Positions 27,236 through 36,316 are shown, counted from the stretch's first letter. The stretch is 64,000 bases of DNA from Paenibacillus zeirhizosphaerae (GCF_030705605.1 NZ_JAPCKK010000030.1:62001-126000), one strand, 5' to 3'. Numbers and translations are program-made. The notes: a model not told the origin generated them from the sequence alone.

Positions 27236-27740
27236 CTCATTTTATGGACTCCAACTCCACCTAATCATCCGTGCTTGACAGTCAAACCGCCCGTCGATCG
27301 TGGCAAGGCATGTGAACTCGCTGTCCGGGGGCTTTGCACAATGATCCCGTTTGATCAGGTACAGAAAAACAGAAACCCGGGAACCGAACATATACTTTAG
27401 GCACGTTAAAGAAAATAACGGATCCAATGAGGCACGAAAATGTCTGTGGTTACGCGATTCAGGGCCATTGAATGGGTCTATTATTTTTTTGATCGTGCCT
27501 TATGGAGAAGCAGATCGGTTCGAGATCATGAGGCGATCTTAGGAGAAAGCAGAGCGTTTAGGTGATGTGAAACTAACCGAGAGAGGAGGAGGAGGAGAAA
27601 AGCAAGGCACCGAAAAAATAAAAAGACCCTGGTCCTCGTTGCCGCTTGAACCTGAATTTTTCCGATGTCCTCGTTCATGCTAACCCACACCGTTCAAGCA
27701 CCGCACATCATGCTAACCTTTCCTCGTTCAAGCACTGCGA
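27236..27740. other. 505-bp stretch without a recognised gene
   Basis: Only short open frames occur on both strands and none is recognised. A purine-rich run (GAGAGGAGGAGGAGGAG) lies near 27580, and a repeated CCTCGTTCA occurs near 27669 and 27724. The sequence looks like debris between the MITE-like element and the IS1595-like gene. Confidence 0.5.
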
Positions 27741-28643
27741 TCAGGCAGCAGCCGCAAGAGGCTGATCCGTTTGGCGCGCGATCAGTCGGCGGTAAGGAAT
27801 CGCCGGAATCGCCACACCGATGTACAGTAACTTCTGCTGCATCGTTCCTTCCGCTCCGGACAGGTGCAGGCGGCGGCGTCCAGTATACTCGTTGAGGTAC
27901 GCCTGCAGATGCTTGCTTCCCAAGGCTACATACGTACTCTTCAGCGATTTCCACGCCTCTCTCACCACTTTCCGCAAGGGCGTATACAGCCGATAGGCTT
28001 GAGGGAACGATTGTACCGCCGATGTACGAACATCTACCTGTTCGTGGATGAACGCAGCGAGTTCGTGACGATTTGCTCTTTGCCCATCTCCCTTCTTCTG
28101 CGGGACCAGGCGGATTTTGACCTGCTCCAGCTCGCCCGACTCCGTGACCGTGCACCCGGCTACGACCGCCGAAGCATATGGATGAGGAAACTGTGGCCGG
28201 GACGGATTACGCCCATACAGGTCGCTGTTCACCTTCACGTCTCCGCAGAGCAGCTCCCGGGCATCGAACTCCCCGATGGCATGGCGGATTTTGTGCAGCA
28301 TCAACCAGGCGGTCTTGTAGGTGACCTGGATCACCTGGCTCAGCCGCATCGCCGAGATGCCATCGGGGAGCAGGAACAATTCCAACGCCTGGAACCACTT
28401 GGTCAGGGGGAGATGGGTTCGTTCAAACATCGTACCGACCAAAGCCGACGTTTGATGCGCACAGCTGGCGCATTCGAACATGGGGATACGCCGGGAGGTC
28501 AGACGACTGCAGCGGGTGTGAGCGCAACGCGGGCAGACGAAGCCGTTCGGCCACTTCAGCACGATCAATGCCTCCATGCAGACCTGCTCGTTATGATAAC
28601 GACTGCTAAAGGATTGAAGTTCTCTTTCCACTTGGACTTCCAT
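27741..28643 (-). CDS. IS1595-like transposase protein, DDE residues apparently replaced
   Basis: This is a 300-residue protein with the layout of IS1595-family transposases. An N-terminal zinc ribbon (C37, C40, C58, C61 in CPRC and CASC) is followed by GTMFERTHLPLTKWFQALEL and the helical SQVIQVTYKTAWLMLHKIRHA. Where active relatives have the first catalytic Asp (as in VEVDETYIGG), this protein has VKVNSDLYGRN. Where they have a D-G motif before a conserved Tyr, it has VQSFPQAYRLY. The catalytic triad thus seems lost. ATG 28643 is chosen because it lies downstream of a clear promoter; an upstream in-frame ATG at 28706 falls inside that promoter. Confidence 0.72.
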   Translation of the reverse strand: MEVQVERELQSFSSRYHNEQVCMEALIVLKWPNGFVCPRCAHTRCSRLTSRRIPMFECASCAHQTSALVGTMFERTHLPLTKWFQALELFLLPDGISAMRLSQVIQVTYKTAWLMLHKIRHAIGEFDARELLCGDVKVNSDLYGRNPSRPQFPHPYASAVVAGCTVTESGELEQVKIRLVPQKKGDGQRANRHELAAFIHEQVDVRTSAVQSFPQAYRLYTPLRKVVREAWKSLKSTYVALGSKHLQAYLNEYTGRRRLHLSGAEGTMQQKLLYIGVAIPAIPYRRLIARQTDQPLAAAA

Positions 28644-28672
28644 GTCTGCTCGCCCCCGAATCAACAAAATAA

Positions 28673-28684
28673 GAACATAAGTTC
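28673..28684 (-). promoter_or_regulatory. LexA (SOS) box 2 of the IS1595-like gene
   Basis: GAACTTATGTTC on the minus strand fits the Gram-positive LexA core GAAC-N4-GTTC. It lies just downstream of the predicted transcription start. Confidence 0.65.
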
Positions 28685-28692
28685 TTTTCCTC

Positions 28693-28721
28693 ATAATATC
28701 AAACATATGTTCCTATTTCAA
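28693..28721 (-). promoter_or_regulatory. Sigma-A promoter of the IS1595-like gene with LexA box 1 in the spacer
   Basis: On the minus strand TTGAAA (28716-28721), a 17-base spacer and TATTAT (28693-28698) form a near-consensus promoter. The spacer holds GAACATATGTTT (28701-28712), which matches the Bacillus-type LexA site. Confidence 0.7.
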
Positions 28722-28957
<236 letters not shown>

Positions 28958-28982
28958 CTCCCTATAGACACCTATCTCACTC

Positions 28983-29140
28983 TGGCTACTAGACTCTGAG
29001 GGGGGCGAATCCCCTTCTTGCAAGAAAGCTAGCAAAAAAGCTGTCTGCTTTGATTCAACGTCAACCCAGCAGTAGATCTCCGTTTTACACCGTTATATCA
29101 GGGCCTGTTTGCCGATTTCATGCTGCGAAAGTTGAGTTAA
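28983..29140. mobile_element. Second, interrupted copy of the MITE-like element
   Basis: CGAATCCCCTTCTTGCAAG (29006-29024) is identical to 27184-27202, and 29107-29140 matches 27202-27235 at 32 of 34 positions. Between them this copy has 82 extra bases. Its end CTGCGAAAGTTGAGTTA (29123-29139) is the exact inverse of 27119-27135, so the two copies bracket the IS1595-like gene. Confidence 0.55.
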
Positions 29141-29205
29141 ATATTCTAAAATATATGAGTTTTCAGTGAGGAGAACTCAGATGTCATCTTGTTAGTGAAA
29201 TTAAT

Positions 29206-29892
29206 ATGCGATATATTGGTTTTATGAATAAACTTCCTTTTTCTAAAGTAAATCGTATGTCGCTAAGGGACCAGGTGTACATAGTTTTGAAAGAAGCCAT
29301 TATTTCACTTGAGCTTGCCCCAGGCGAGCGGATTCATGACGCCAAGCTTGCCGATTCCTTCGGGGTCAGCCGGACGCCTGTACGTGAAGCGCTCAAGCGG
29401 CTGGAGGATGAGGGACTGATCCAGGCTTTTCCAGGCTCGGTAACTAAAGTAGCGCCGCTGCGTGAGGAGGATGCGGCCCATGCCTTCGTCGTTGTGGCTT
29501 CGCTGTTCGGTTTGGCTGCCCGCTTGGGCTGCAGCCGTTTACAGGCGGAGCATCTCGAACGCCTGGAGGCTACTAACGAAAGACTGCTTACGGCTTTACA
29601 GCAGCACAATGCCCCAGTGGCTTTGGAAGAAGATACGCTGTTTCATTTCATCTTTGTTGAAGCAGCAGCCAATCCGGAATTGAAGGAGGCGCTGGAGCGG
29701 ATTCTTCCGAAAGTCCGGCGCATTTCGCTGGCGAAATTTTCATCCGTTGCCGGCTTCCATTCGGTCGAAGATCATAGGGACATTATTTCAGCGGCCAGAG
29801 AGGGCGATGAACAGAAGGCCGGGGAGCTTACTGAACGGAATTGGCTGACGCTCGGGGCACTGCTTGCCGGGATGAAGGGGGATTTTGAATGA
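29206..29892 (+). CDS. GntR family regulator (FadR/FCD type)
   Basis: This is a 228-residue regulator. The winged helix covers residues 18-80 (SLRDQVYIVLKEAIISLELA, FGVSRTPVREALKRLEDEG) and is followed by an all-helical FCD-type effector domain with HFIFVEAAANPELKEAL and the metal/ligand His in HSVEDHRDII. It probably controls the exporter gene with which it overlaps by four bases (ATGA). No clear ribosome binding site is seen; ATG 29206 and ATG 29224 are both possible. Confidence 0.88.
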   Translation: MRYIGFMNKLPFSKVNRMSLRDQVYIVLKEAIISLELAPGERIHDAKLADSFGVSRTPVREALKRLEDEGLIQAFPGSVTKVAPLREEDAAHAFVVVASLFGLAARLGCSRLQAEHLERLEATNERLLTALQQHNAPVALEEDTLFHFIFVEAAANPELKEALERILPKVRRISLAKFSSVAGFHSVEDHRDIISAAREGDEQKAGELTERNWLTLGALLAGMKGDFE

Positions 29893-30872
29893 AACCGCTG
29901 TGGATCGGGATTTTATCCGCCTTCTTCTTTGCTTTTACCTTTATTCTGAACCGGATTATGAATCTGGAGGGAGGCCACTGGGCCTGGAGCGCTTCTTTAC
30001 GTTATGAGATGATGCTGCCATTACTGCTTCTGCTCGTTGCTCTGCGCGGTGGAGTAACGCCTGTATTTCGCGAAGTCCGCAGCAATCCGGGCCAGTGGAT
30101 GTTGTGGAGCTTTATCGGTTTTGTGCTGTTCTATGCACCGATCTGCTTTGCGTCCGTATACGGCCCCGGCTGGCTTGTGGCAGCCACATGGCAGCTTACG
30201 ATTGTCATCGGACTGTTGATTGCCCCTTTATTGGAGGAGAATTGGAAAACAAGAGGTCTTTCCGCTTCCTACAAATCCGCTATTCCCGCCGCAGCCTTAT
30301 GTACTTCACTGCTCATTTTATTGGGAGTCGTACTTGTGCAGATGGGTCATGCGGCGAGTATCACAAGCCGTGAATTACTGCTGGGAGCGCTGCCGATCGT
30401 CGTGGCCTGTGCGGCTTACCCTGCGGGCAACAGGAAGCTGATGCAAATCAGCGGCGGGCGGCTTGATGCTCCCCAGCGTGTGCTAGCGATGACCTTGTGC
30501 AGTCTGCCGTTCTGGCTGCTGTTGTCCTTGTATGCGTTCGTTACCTCCGGCCCTCCGAGCGGGGGGCAACTGTATAATTCGCTGCTTGTTGCCGTTTTCT
30601 CCGGTGTGGCGGCGACGGTACTGTTCTTTCAGGCCACCCAAATGGTTCGCAGCAGCCCGCAGCGGCTGGCCGGAGTGGAAGCGACACAATCGCTGGAGGT
30701 GGTCTTTGCCTTGATCGCGGAAGTGATTGTGCTGTCCGCTCCTCTACCTGGAATGCTGGGATGGGCTGGTTTGATTTTAGTGGTTGGGGGCATGATCATC
30801 CATTCCTTTGCTCTACTTCCCAAAGAGGCCGAAAAGACACGAACTGCCCGGACAGAATCGGCAGGTTCATAA
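29889..30872 (+). CDS. Multidrug resistance efflux transporter family protein (EmrE-like DMT)
   Basis: This is a 327-residue membrane protein with ten predicted helices, of the drug/metabolite superfamily subgroup annotated as multidrug resistance efflux transporter (PF13536-like). Telling parts are the N-terminal FAFTFILNRIMNLEGGHWAW and the late RSSPQRLAGVEATQSLEVVF. The substrate is unknown. It is translationally coupled to the GntR-type regulator upstream, which probably senses the exported compound. Confidence 0.85.
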   Translation: MKPLWIGILSAFFFAFTFILNRIMNLEGGHWAWSASLRYEMMLPLLLLLVALRGGVTPVFREVRSNPGQWMLWSFIGFVLFYAPICFASVYGPGWLVAATWQLTIVIGLLIAPLLEENWKTRGLSASYKSAIPAAALCTSLLILLGVVLVQMGHAASITSRELLLGALPIVVACAAYPAGNRKLMQISGGRLDAPQRVLAMTLCSLPFWLLLSLYAFVTSGPPSGGQLYNSLLVAVFSGVAATVLFFQATQMVRSSPQRLAGVEATQSLEVVFALIAEVIVLSAPLPGMLGWAGLILVVGGMIIHSFALLPKEAEKTRTARTESAGS

Positions 30873-30979
30873 TATTGACATCCAACCGAAGATCAAAGAT
30901 GTCTCTATGTACGCTGTTCCTTTTTTCCGACGGGTGATATAATTACGCGGTACATGCCTAAAAGGAGCTTAGCGACAAT

Positions 30980-32071
30980 ATGAACTTTCAAGTGGAATTT
31001 TTATCTTTTTTTGTCATCCAGGTCGATGGTAAAGACGGACAGGGCGGCAAAACATACAAGCATTATGCAACGATGGATGATTATGATTACGAGGAAAGCG
31101 ATGTCAAGAAGTTTCTCGACGGCGAATTCGCGCGGATCAGCAAGCGCAAGGTGGAGAAAAATCCGAGTACAGAGCAGGCGCCGACCAAAATCGGCCGCTT
31201 TATTGTGGAACCGGAGCATGATTTGAGCAGCAACCCTAACTTTAACATGTTTGCCCGTCTGCGCGCGGCAGGGGACAAGGAGGACTTTAAGAACGCCTGT
31301 GACGATCTGGTCCGTATGTATTTGGATACCAGTGCTGTGCGCGGCGGGGCGCTGATTGTCGTGCAGGCTGTCATGAATACACATTCGGATGACCCGTTTA
31401 TCTTCGTGCTCAAATGTGATTTTGAGCCGAAGATCGCACGTATTTCCGAGAGCAGCCTGATCAGCGAGGTGGAAATGGCTATTTCCGCTCGTAATATGAA
31501 ATCAATTATGTATCCTCATATGATCGAAGAAGGGATGCTGGATGAGTGGGAGCTCAAGATTCACCAGTCCTCCCATGCGCGTTACTTCGAGGACTTTCTG
31601 AAATTTGTGACCTATGAGCAGTCCATGCCGGAGATTGTTAATGAGCATGTGCTGAGCTTTGTGCAGGACTATGTTGAGACCAAGTGGCCGGATACGGAGA
31701 ACGAAGAACGGCAGCGTGAGGAACGCGATCTGGAGCTGTGGGCCTCCAGTGAGAAACGTGATTTACAGGAAAAATGGGAGCCTGTCCAGGTTGTCGAAGC
31801 GGCGCAGCGTATCGTGGAGCTCAAGCCGGAGATCGAAATCCGTTTCAAGCTTGACGATACGACCGTACGCGGCTTGCTGTCTGACTTCGGCGGCAAGCTT
31901 CATATCGCGAAGCTGCATGACCGGTACGCGCTCATTATTGAGGGAGATTCTTTTACGTTTGACAAGGGCTTTTCTCCAATTGAGCTGCTGCAGCCGGAGG
32001 CGTTTGCAGATGTGGCTGAACGCCTGCTCCAGAAGAAGGAGGCAGAGTCAGAGGAAGCGCAATTTATATAA
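30980..32071 (+). CDS. DUF3900 domain-containing protein
   Basis: This is a 363-residue soluble protein that I match to the DUF3900 family of Bacillales. It begins with VEFLSFFVIQVDG and contains the charged segment KKFLDGEFARISKRKVEKNP and the lysine-rich PTKIGRFIVEPEHD. Its function is not known; the fold resembles nucleoid-associated NdpA-like proteins only in general character. The ribosome binding site AAAAGGAGC lies before ATG. A terminator follows. Confidence 0.7.
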   Translation: MNFQVEFLSFFVIQVDGKDGQGGKTYKHYATMDDYDYEESDVKKFLDGEFARISKRKVEKNPSTEQAPTKIGRFIVEPEHDLSSNPNFNMFARLRAAGDKEDFKNACDDLVRMYLDTSAVRGGALIVVQAVMNTHSDDPFIFVLKCDFEPKIARISESSLISEVEMAISARNMKSIMYPHMIEEGMLDEWELKIHQSSHARYFEDFLKFVTYEQSMPEIVNEHVLSFVQDYVETKWPDTENEERQREERDLELWASSEKRDLQEKWEPVQVVEAAQRIVELKPEIEIRFKLDDTTVRGLLSDFGGKLHIAKLHDRYALIIEGDSFTFDKGFSPIELLQPEAFADVAERLLQKKEAESEEAQFI

Positions 32072-32089
32072 AAAGGCAAGATCATCAAT

Positions 32090-32131
32090 GACTGGCCCGC
32101 AGAACGATGGCACCACGGGCCAGTCTTGATT
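32090..32131 (+). terminator. Terminator after DUF3900 gene
   Basis: GACTGGCCCG (32090-32099) pairs perfectly with CGGGCCAGTC (32116-32125), followed by TTGATT. The T-run is poor, so read-through into the lysE-like gene is possible. Confidence 0.6.
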
Positions 32132-32166
32132 CATTTATAGACCAAAATTTTAAGGAGGTAACCAAC

Positions 32167-32793
32167 TTGTTCTCATTATCCGCCATGTTGCTTTTTATAG
32201 GCGCCTCGATATTATTGATTCTGGTTCCTGGCCCTGACCTGATTTTCACGGTGACACAGGGCATTGCGAACGGACGTAAGGCAGGCGTAATGACTGCTAT
32301 TGGGCTCAGTCTCGGCAATACCGTACATACGCTGGCAGCCGCCTTGGGCCTGTCGATTATTGTGCAGACGTCGGCAACCGTGTTTACCCTGTTTAAAATA
32401 GCAGGAGCATGCTATCTCTTCTATTTGGCCTATCAGTCTTTTATTCACCGCAAGGACCAGAATGCTCTAGCCGGTGCTTCCAAACAGCAGGGGGTTAGGC
32501 TTCTTTTCAAAGGGATGACCATGAATGTGCTGAATCCGAAGGTGGCTATTTTCTTTCTTGCTTTTCTGCCTCAGTTTGTTAATTACAATGATGGATATGT
32601 ACCCCTGCAAATGATTGTGCTTGGCGTGGTATTTATGGTGCTTACCGCCATCATCTTCGGGCTCTTCGGATATTTCGCCGGTGTATTTCACCGCAGGCTG
32701 CTGCGCAGCGAGCGTTTTAATGAATGGCTTGCATGCGGTGCTTCCGCCATTTTTGTGCTTCTCGGCATTAAATTAATGACTACGAAGGTATAG
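32167..32793 (+). CDS. LysE family amino acid exporter
   Basis: This is a 208-residue membrane protein with six helices, of the LysE/RhtB family. Family marks are ILLILVPGPDLIFTVTQGIA near residue 20, GLSLGNTVHTLAAALGLS and FKGMTMNVLNPKVAIFFLAF. It exports an amino acid or derivative, not identifiable here. The start is a TTG preceded by the consensus AAGGAGGTAACCAAC. The frame extends upstream into the terminator hairpin, but that part is unlikely to be translated. Confidence 0.92.
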   Translation: MFSLSAMLLFIGASILLILVPGPDLIFTVTQGIANGRKAGVMTAIGLSLGNTVHTLAAALGLSIIVQTSATVFTLFKIAGACYLFYLAYQSFIHRKDQNALAGASKQQGVRLLFKGMTMNVLNPKVAIFFLAFLPQFVNYNDGYVPLQMIVLGVVFMVLTAIIFGLFGYFAGVFHRRLLRSERFNEWLACGASAIFVLLGIKLMTTKV

Positions 32794-32932
32794 TCCAAAT
32801 CGGGTCTACCATCACCCAGGCAGCGGTGATGAAGATGAGATTGCTAGAGTGGTATGATATAATAGTAGACTCAGGATGACCGAATTTTGTTTACCAGATT
32901 ACAAACCGGCGGCAACTGGAGGGACTTATGAA

Positions 32933-34198
32933 ATGAAAATGCGTTGGTGCAGACTGGTTGCCGGACTGCTTCTGACCAGCATAATGCTGATTTCTTGTAC
33001 GTCGGAGCCGACGGACAAAGTGGACAAGCCAGTGATCAAGGAGATGCAGGACACCGAAGAGGGACAGACGATTACTGTCGTACCGACCGTGCAGGCCAAG
33101 ACAGGAGAAGATACGACAAAATATCAGATCCAAACGAGATTAACCGATTTCCATCTGTTTGATAGCACTAGCGGGATTGCCTGGGGGGTGACCCGCAATG
33201 CCTTGCGTATCTATTATACGCATGACCAAGGGGAAACGTGGACGAATATCTCGCCATCCGAGAATATTCCTTTCACTGGGGAACTGGAATATGGTAAAGA
33301 AATATGGTTCACGGACGCCAACCACGGATGGATTGTACGTCAGACCTGGGACCGGACTTCAACCATTGTGCTGCGAACCAATGATGGAGGAGCGACTTGG
33401 AATCTCACTGCATTACCGAACGGAGGAGCCGTAACGGCAATTTACTTTACGAACCCGTCCAGCGGCTGGATCATGGCGGCTGGCACCGCTAATGAAACCA
33501 AAGAGCAGAAAATTTTGTATCATACAAAGGACAGCGGCGCAACCTGGGCTGTAGCGATGCAAAATTCAAGCAATTTGGCTGAGGTCAGTCATCTGCCTGA
33601 GCTGCCTTTGAACGGTAAGGTAACGGGAATGCGATTTAAGGTGAATGGTGAAGGCATGGTTACTTTAAATTTTGAAGGATCGCCTGCCTTGTATGTGACA
33701 AAGGATGAAGGAAAGACCTGGTCCTCTTCATCTAATCTGGATACACCTGCGGCGTGCAGTGCGGATGTGGGCAGCAAGCCGCAGTTTGCGGATGCGACCG
33801 ACCCTTCCGGTTGGCTTCCGCTAAAATGCTCTACTGACGGAAAAACACGGTACAGCGGCTTTTTCACAGCGGATGACGGCTTGAATTGGGACTTCTCCTT
33901 CATGCCTCTAGCTGTGTCCGATCATCCGGAGAGCGCAACCGTACCTACCTTCCTGAACAGGAGAGAAGGCTGGATTTTACTGGATGGGGCGGTTCATCAT
34001 ACGGTGGATGGCGGACGTTCCTGGACAGGCTTTGTGCCTAATCGGATATTGTCAGAGATGCTGGCCAAATATCCTGAACCGGTAAAAATCAGATTTGCTT
34101 CTTCCAGAGTGGGCTGGCTTCTGATTGAAAAAGCGGAGGACCGTAAATCACTGCTGATGCGGACGACGGACGGCGGCCGCACCTGGAGAGTTTTATAA
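32933..34198 (+). CDS. Ycf48/BNR-repeat lipoprotein
   Basis: This is a 421-residue exported lipoprotein with signal ending LISC (Cys22), then a seven-bladed propeller-like region. Seven Asp-box-type motifs can be counted: DQGETW, DGGATW, DSGATW, DEGKTW, DDGLNW, DGGRSW and DGGRTW. These resemble the Ycf48 photosystem assembly factor and sialidase BNR repeats, but in a Firmicute the role is unknown, perhaps a cell-surface scaffold. The ATG at 32933 follows GGAGGGAC; the frame is open to 32876 without a better site. Confidence 0.85.
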   Translation: MKMRWCRLVAGLLLTSIMLISCTSEPTDKVDKPVIKEMQDTEEGQTITVVPTVQAKTGEDTTKYQIQTRLTDFHLFDSTSGIAWGVTRNALRIYYTHDQGETWTNISPSENIPFTGELEYGKEIWFTDANHGWIVRQTWDRTSTIVLRTNDGGATWNLTALPNGGAVTAIYFTNPSSGWIMAAGTANETKEQKILYHTKDSGATWAVAMQNSSNLAEVSHLPELPLNGKVTGMRFKVNGEGMVTLNFEGSPALYVTKDEGKTWSSSSNLDTPAACSADVGSKPQFADATDPSGWLPLKCSTDGKTRYSGFFTADDGLNWDFSFMPLAVSDHPESATVPTFLNRREGWILLDGAVHHTVDGGRSWTGFVPNRILSEMLAKYPEPVKIRFASSRVGWLLIEKAEDRKSLLMRTTDGGRTWRVL

Positions 34199-34216
34199 GC
34201 ATATATGCGGGCTATG

Positions 34217-34262
34217 AAAGGTCAAGGACAAGGGGAATTTCCTCAACGTTCCTGACCTTTTT
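34217..34262 (+). terminator. Terminator after Ycf48-like gene
   Basis: AAAGGTCA (34217-34224) pairs with TGACCTTT (34253-34260), with inner AGGA/TCCT-type pairing and a TTTTT end. Confidence 0.7.
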
Positions 34263-34340
34263 ATAATGTGAAATAAATCACAAATTAATCTGCTTGTTGT
34301 TGTTATACTGGGTACATAAAGAACATGAGGAGTGATTCAC

Positions 34341-34532
34341 ATGAGAACAAATCCAGACATCCAGCCCAACATGACCGCATACCTTCTTCAATTTTGCTAT
34401 ACCTGCACGGATGCGGCTGAATGCACAACAGAAGAAGATTGCAGACGCTGTGCCGAATATTATACCGGTCAAAATCGGATGGATGAGGAAATCGATGAAA
34501 CACAGTGGTACCTTCAGCAGGTCCATGCATAA
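34341..34532 (+). CDS. Small cysteine-rich protein of unknown function
   Basis: This is a 63-residue acidic protein with five cysteines in a C-x2-C...C...C-x2-C arrangement (FCYTC, AEC, DCRRC), which could bind a metal. I do not recognise the family. GAGGAGTG lies ten bases before the ATG, and the upstream region has a separate TTGTTGTTGTTATACTGG promoter-like sequence. It is monocistronic and bounded by terminators, which supports a real gene. Confidence 0.6.
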   Translation: MRTNPDIQPNMTAYLLQFCYTCTDAAECTTEEDCRRCAEYYTGQNRMDEEIDETQWYLQQVHA

Positions 34533-34584
34533 GGTGCCGCTCTGATGATATCCCGTATGCTCCAACTTCAAAAAGCAGCCAGCT

Positions 34585-34618
34585 AAAGCCTCCCGGAACC
34601 CGTTTCGGAGAGGCTTTT
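34585..34618 (+). terminator. Terminator after small cysteine-rich gene
   Basis: AAAGCCTC (34585-34592) pairs with GAGGCTTT (34610-34617), with CCG/CGG inside and a short T-run. Confidence 0.7.
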
Positions 34619-34727
34619 GCGCTTGTCCTTAAAAGTCGACAGCCAAGCGTGGTCAAGTATTTGCGGATCGGGCATATAATGGGGAGAGGGAAGAACAGCT
34701 CTTTACTTAGCAAAGGGGGTTCATGTT

Positions 34728-35135
34728 GTGGGGTTCGAATCACTATGGATGTTTGATTTGATGGGAACTGTATTTCCTGTCTTTTTTGTGATGATACTGG
34801 GAATTATCATTTTATCGGCCGGCCGGGAAATTATGGGCTGGAAACGAAACCGGAATGAACCGGTGCTGACGGTGAGCTCCCGTATTGCCTCCAGACGTAT
34901 GTATATACAGCAAAGGCAACTGGACGATGCGTCCCCTACTGCTACGACATTGTATTTTATAACCTTTGAGGTGGAGAGCGGAGACAGATTGGAATTTAAA
35001 GTGAACGGGGAACAGTACGGAATGTGCTCGGAGGGAGATTCGGGACGGCTAACCTTCCAGGGTACCAGATATATTGGATTTGAGCGTGACCATCGGGCTC
35101 ATTCCATCGGATCCGGCGGCATGATGCACGGATGA
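34728..35135 (+). CDS. DUF2500 domain-containing membrane protein
   Basis: This is a 135-residue protein with one N-terminal helix (FPVFFVMILGIIILSAG) and a strand-rich domain with TTLYFITFEVESGDRLEFKV and LTFQGTRYIGFER, characteristic of DUF2500. Function is unknown; members are single-pass membrane proteins. The start is a GTG, with AAAGGGGG about ten bases upstream. A terminator follows. Confidence 0.8.
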   Translation: MGFESLWMFDLMGTVFPVFFVMILGIIILSAGREIMGWKRNRNEPVLTVSSRIASRRMYIQQRQLDDASPTATTLYFITFEVESGDRLEFKVNGEQYGMCSEGDSGRLTFQGTRYIGFERDHRAHSIGSGGMMHG

Positions 35136-35154
35136 CAACAACCCAAACTGTATT

Positions 35155-35192
35155 CCTTCCCGGAATTCTTCATTTTCCCGGAAGGTTTTTTT
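35155..35192 (+). terminator. Terminator after DUF2500 gene
   Basis: CCTTCC (35155-35160) pairs with GGAAGG (35180-35185), extended by two further G-C pairs, and is followed by seven Ts. Confidence 0.75.
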
Positions 35193-35268
35193 GTTGCCTA
35201 ACGAGTCACCGAATAGGCGAATGTACCATACGATATAGTAGGCAATTGGAAGGGAAGGAGGGAGCAGG

Positions 35269-35691
35269 GTGGCTGTAATCAAAGCGAATTCGGAAGACGT
35301 CAAGCTACTGGGCCGCTTGATGAGAGCAGAAGCCGAGGGTGAAGGAGAGCAGGGAATGCTGATGGTTGGCAATGTCGGTGTGAACCGGATTCTTGGCAAC
35401 TGTCTGGATTTCAGAGATATCCGGCAGATGAATCAGATGGTATTCCAGAGTCCTGGCGGCTTTGAAGCAACACAAAAAGGGTATTTTTATCAGAAGGCGC
35501 GTGAGCGGGACGTCCGGCTTGCGAGACGGGTGATCAACGGTGAAAAAATTTGGCCGGCTTCCAACGCACTATGGTTCTTCAGGCCTGCAGGCGGCTGTCC
35601 GGGAACATGGTACAACCAAAGCAATGCCGGCCGTTTTAAAGCTCACTGCTTCTACAATCCATCGGCGGGAGATTGTCCTGCGGTTTATTAG
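35269..35691 (+). CDS. cwlJ: Spore cortex-lytic hydrolase CwlJ
   Basis: This is a 140-residue SleB/CwlJ-type cell wall hydrolase without signal peptide, the same size as Bacillus CwlJ. The likely catalytic Glu is E21 in RAEAEGEGEQGMLMVGNVG. The rest follows the family: NQMVFQSPGGFEA, YFYQKARERD and WYNQSNAGRFKAHCFYNPSAG. CwlJ sits in the spore coat layer and degrades cortex during germination, notably with calcium dipicolinate. The start is GTG behind GGAGGGAGCAG. It precedes gerQ, whose product is needed for CwlJ assembly. Confidence 0.94.
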   Translation: MAVIKANSEDVKLLGRLMRAEAEGEGEQGMLMVGNVGVNRILGNCLDFRDIRQMNQMVFQSPGGFEATQKGYFYQKARERDVRLARRVINGEKIWPASNALWFFRPAGGCPGTWYNQSNAGRFKAHCFYNPSAGDCPAVY

Positions 35692-35723
35692 GCATGTAAG
35701 ATTACTTTCAGGGAGGATTTTGA

Positions 35724-36224
35724 ATGATGTCTCAATCTTATCCGTCATATGCTTACGGGGGAGGTTACCCGGGGCCTCACAGATTTGCAAATAATGTCGG
35801 CGATATGCAGATGATGCCAACCGCAGGAGGGATGCCGATGGGGATGAATCCGGGCATGAACGGAGCTATGCCGGGAATGATGCCTCCGCAGGTCAGCAGC
35901 GGCAGTGGTATTACTCCTTCTGGAACCGTAATGCAGATGCCGGGTCAACAGTTTGAACAGTCCTACATCGAGAATATTTTGCGTTTAAACCTTGGTAAAA
36001 CTGGCACCTTCTATATGACTTATGAAAACAACAAGGATTGGAACGCTAAAATATTCAAAGGCAGGCTGGAAGCCGCCGGCCGTGATCATATCATTATCAG
36101 CGATCCGTCAACAGGGCTAAGAACTATACTGCTGATGGTGAATCTGGATTATGCAACCTTTAACGAACCGCTTGTCTATCAGTACCCTGGGGTGGCAGGA
36201 AATCCTCCCACCCGGTCAAGATAA
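35724..36224 (+). CDS. gerQ: Spore coat protein GerQ
   Basis: This is a 166-residue protein. The first 70 residues are rich in Met, Gly and Pro and of low complexity. The C-terminal 90 residues form the GerQ domain (SYIENILRLNLGKTGTFYMT, IFKGRLEAAGRDHIIISDP, LRTILLMVNLDYATF). GerQ is cross-linked in the coat and is required for CwlJ localisation; the 33-base gap from cwlJ suggests they share a late mother-cell transcript. GGAGG lies seven bases before the first ATG. A terminator follows. Confidence 0.93.
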   Translation: MMSQSYPSYAYGGGYPGPHRFANNVGDMQMMPTAGGMPMGMNPGMNGAMPGMMPPQVSSGSGITPSGTVMQMPGQQFEQSYIENILRLNLGKTGTFYMTYENNKDWNAKIFKGRLEAAGRDHIIISDPSTGLRTILLMVNLDYATFNEPLVYQYPGVAGNPPTRSR

Positions 36225-36267
36225 TCGCTTTCTCTCACAAAATGTGCATAGGGCTACCCCCGCAAGG

Positions 36268-36316
36268 AAGGACCTCAAATTCCACCAACAAGTGGAGGAT
36301 GAGGTCCTTTTTGTTT
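36268..36316 (+). terminator. Terminator after gerQ
   Basis: AAGGACCTCA (36268-36277) pairs with TGAGGTCCTT (36300-36309), with inner TCCAC/GTGGA pairing and a T-run. Confidence 0.85.

Noticed and set aside
27242..27427. Short minus-strand frame (61 codons) after the MITE-like element
   Set aside because: No start signal and no confident family match; it could be old transposase debris but this cannot be supported.
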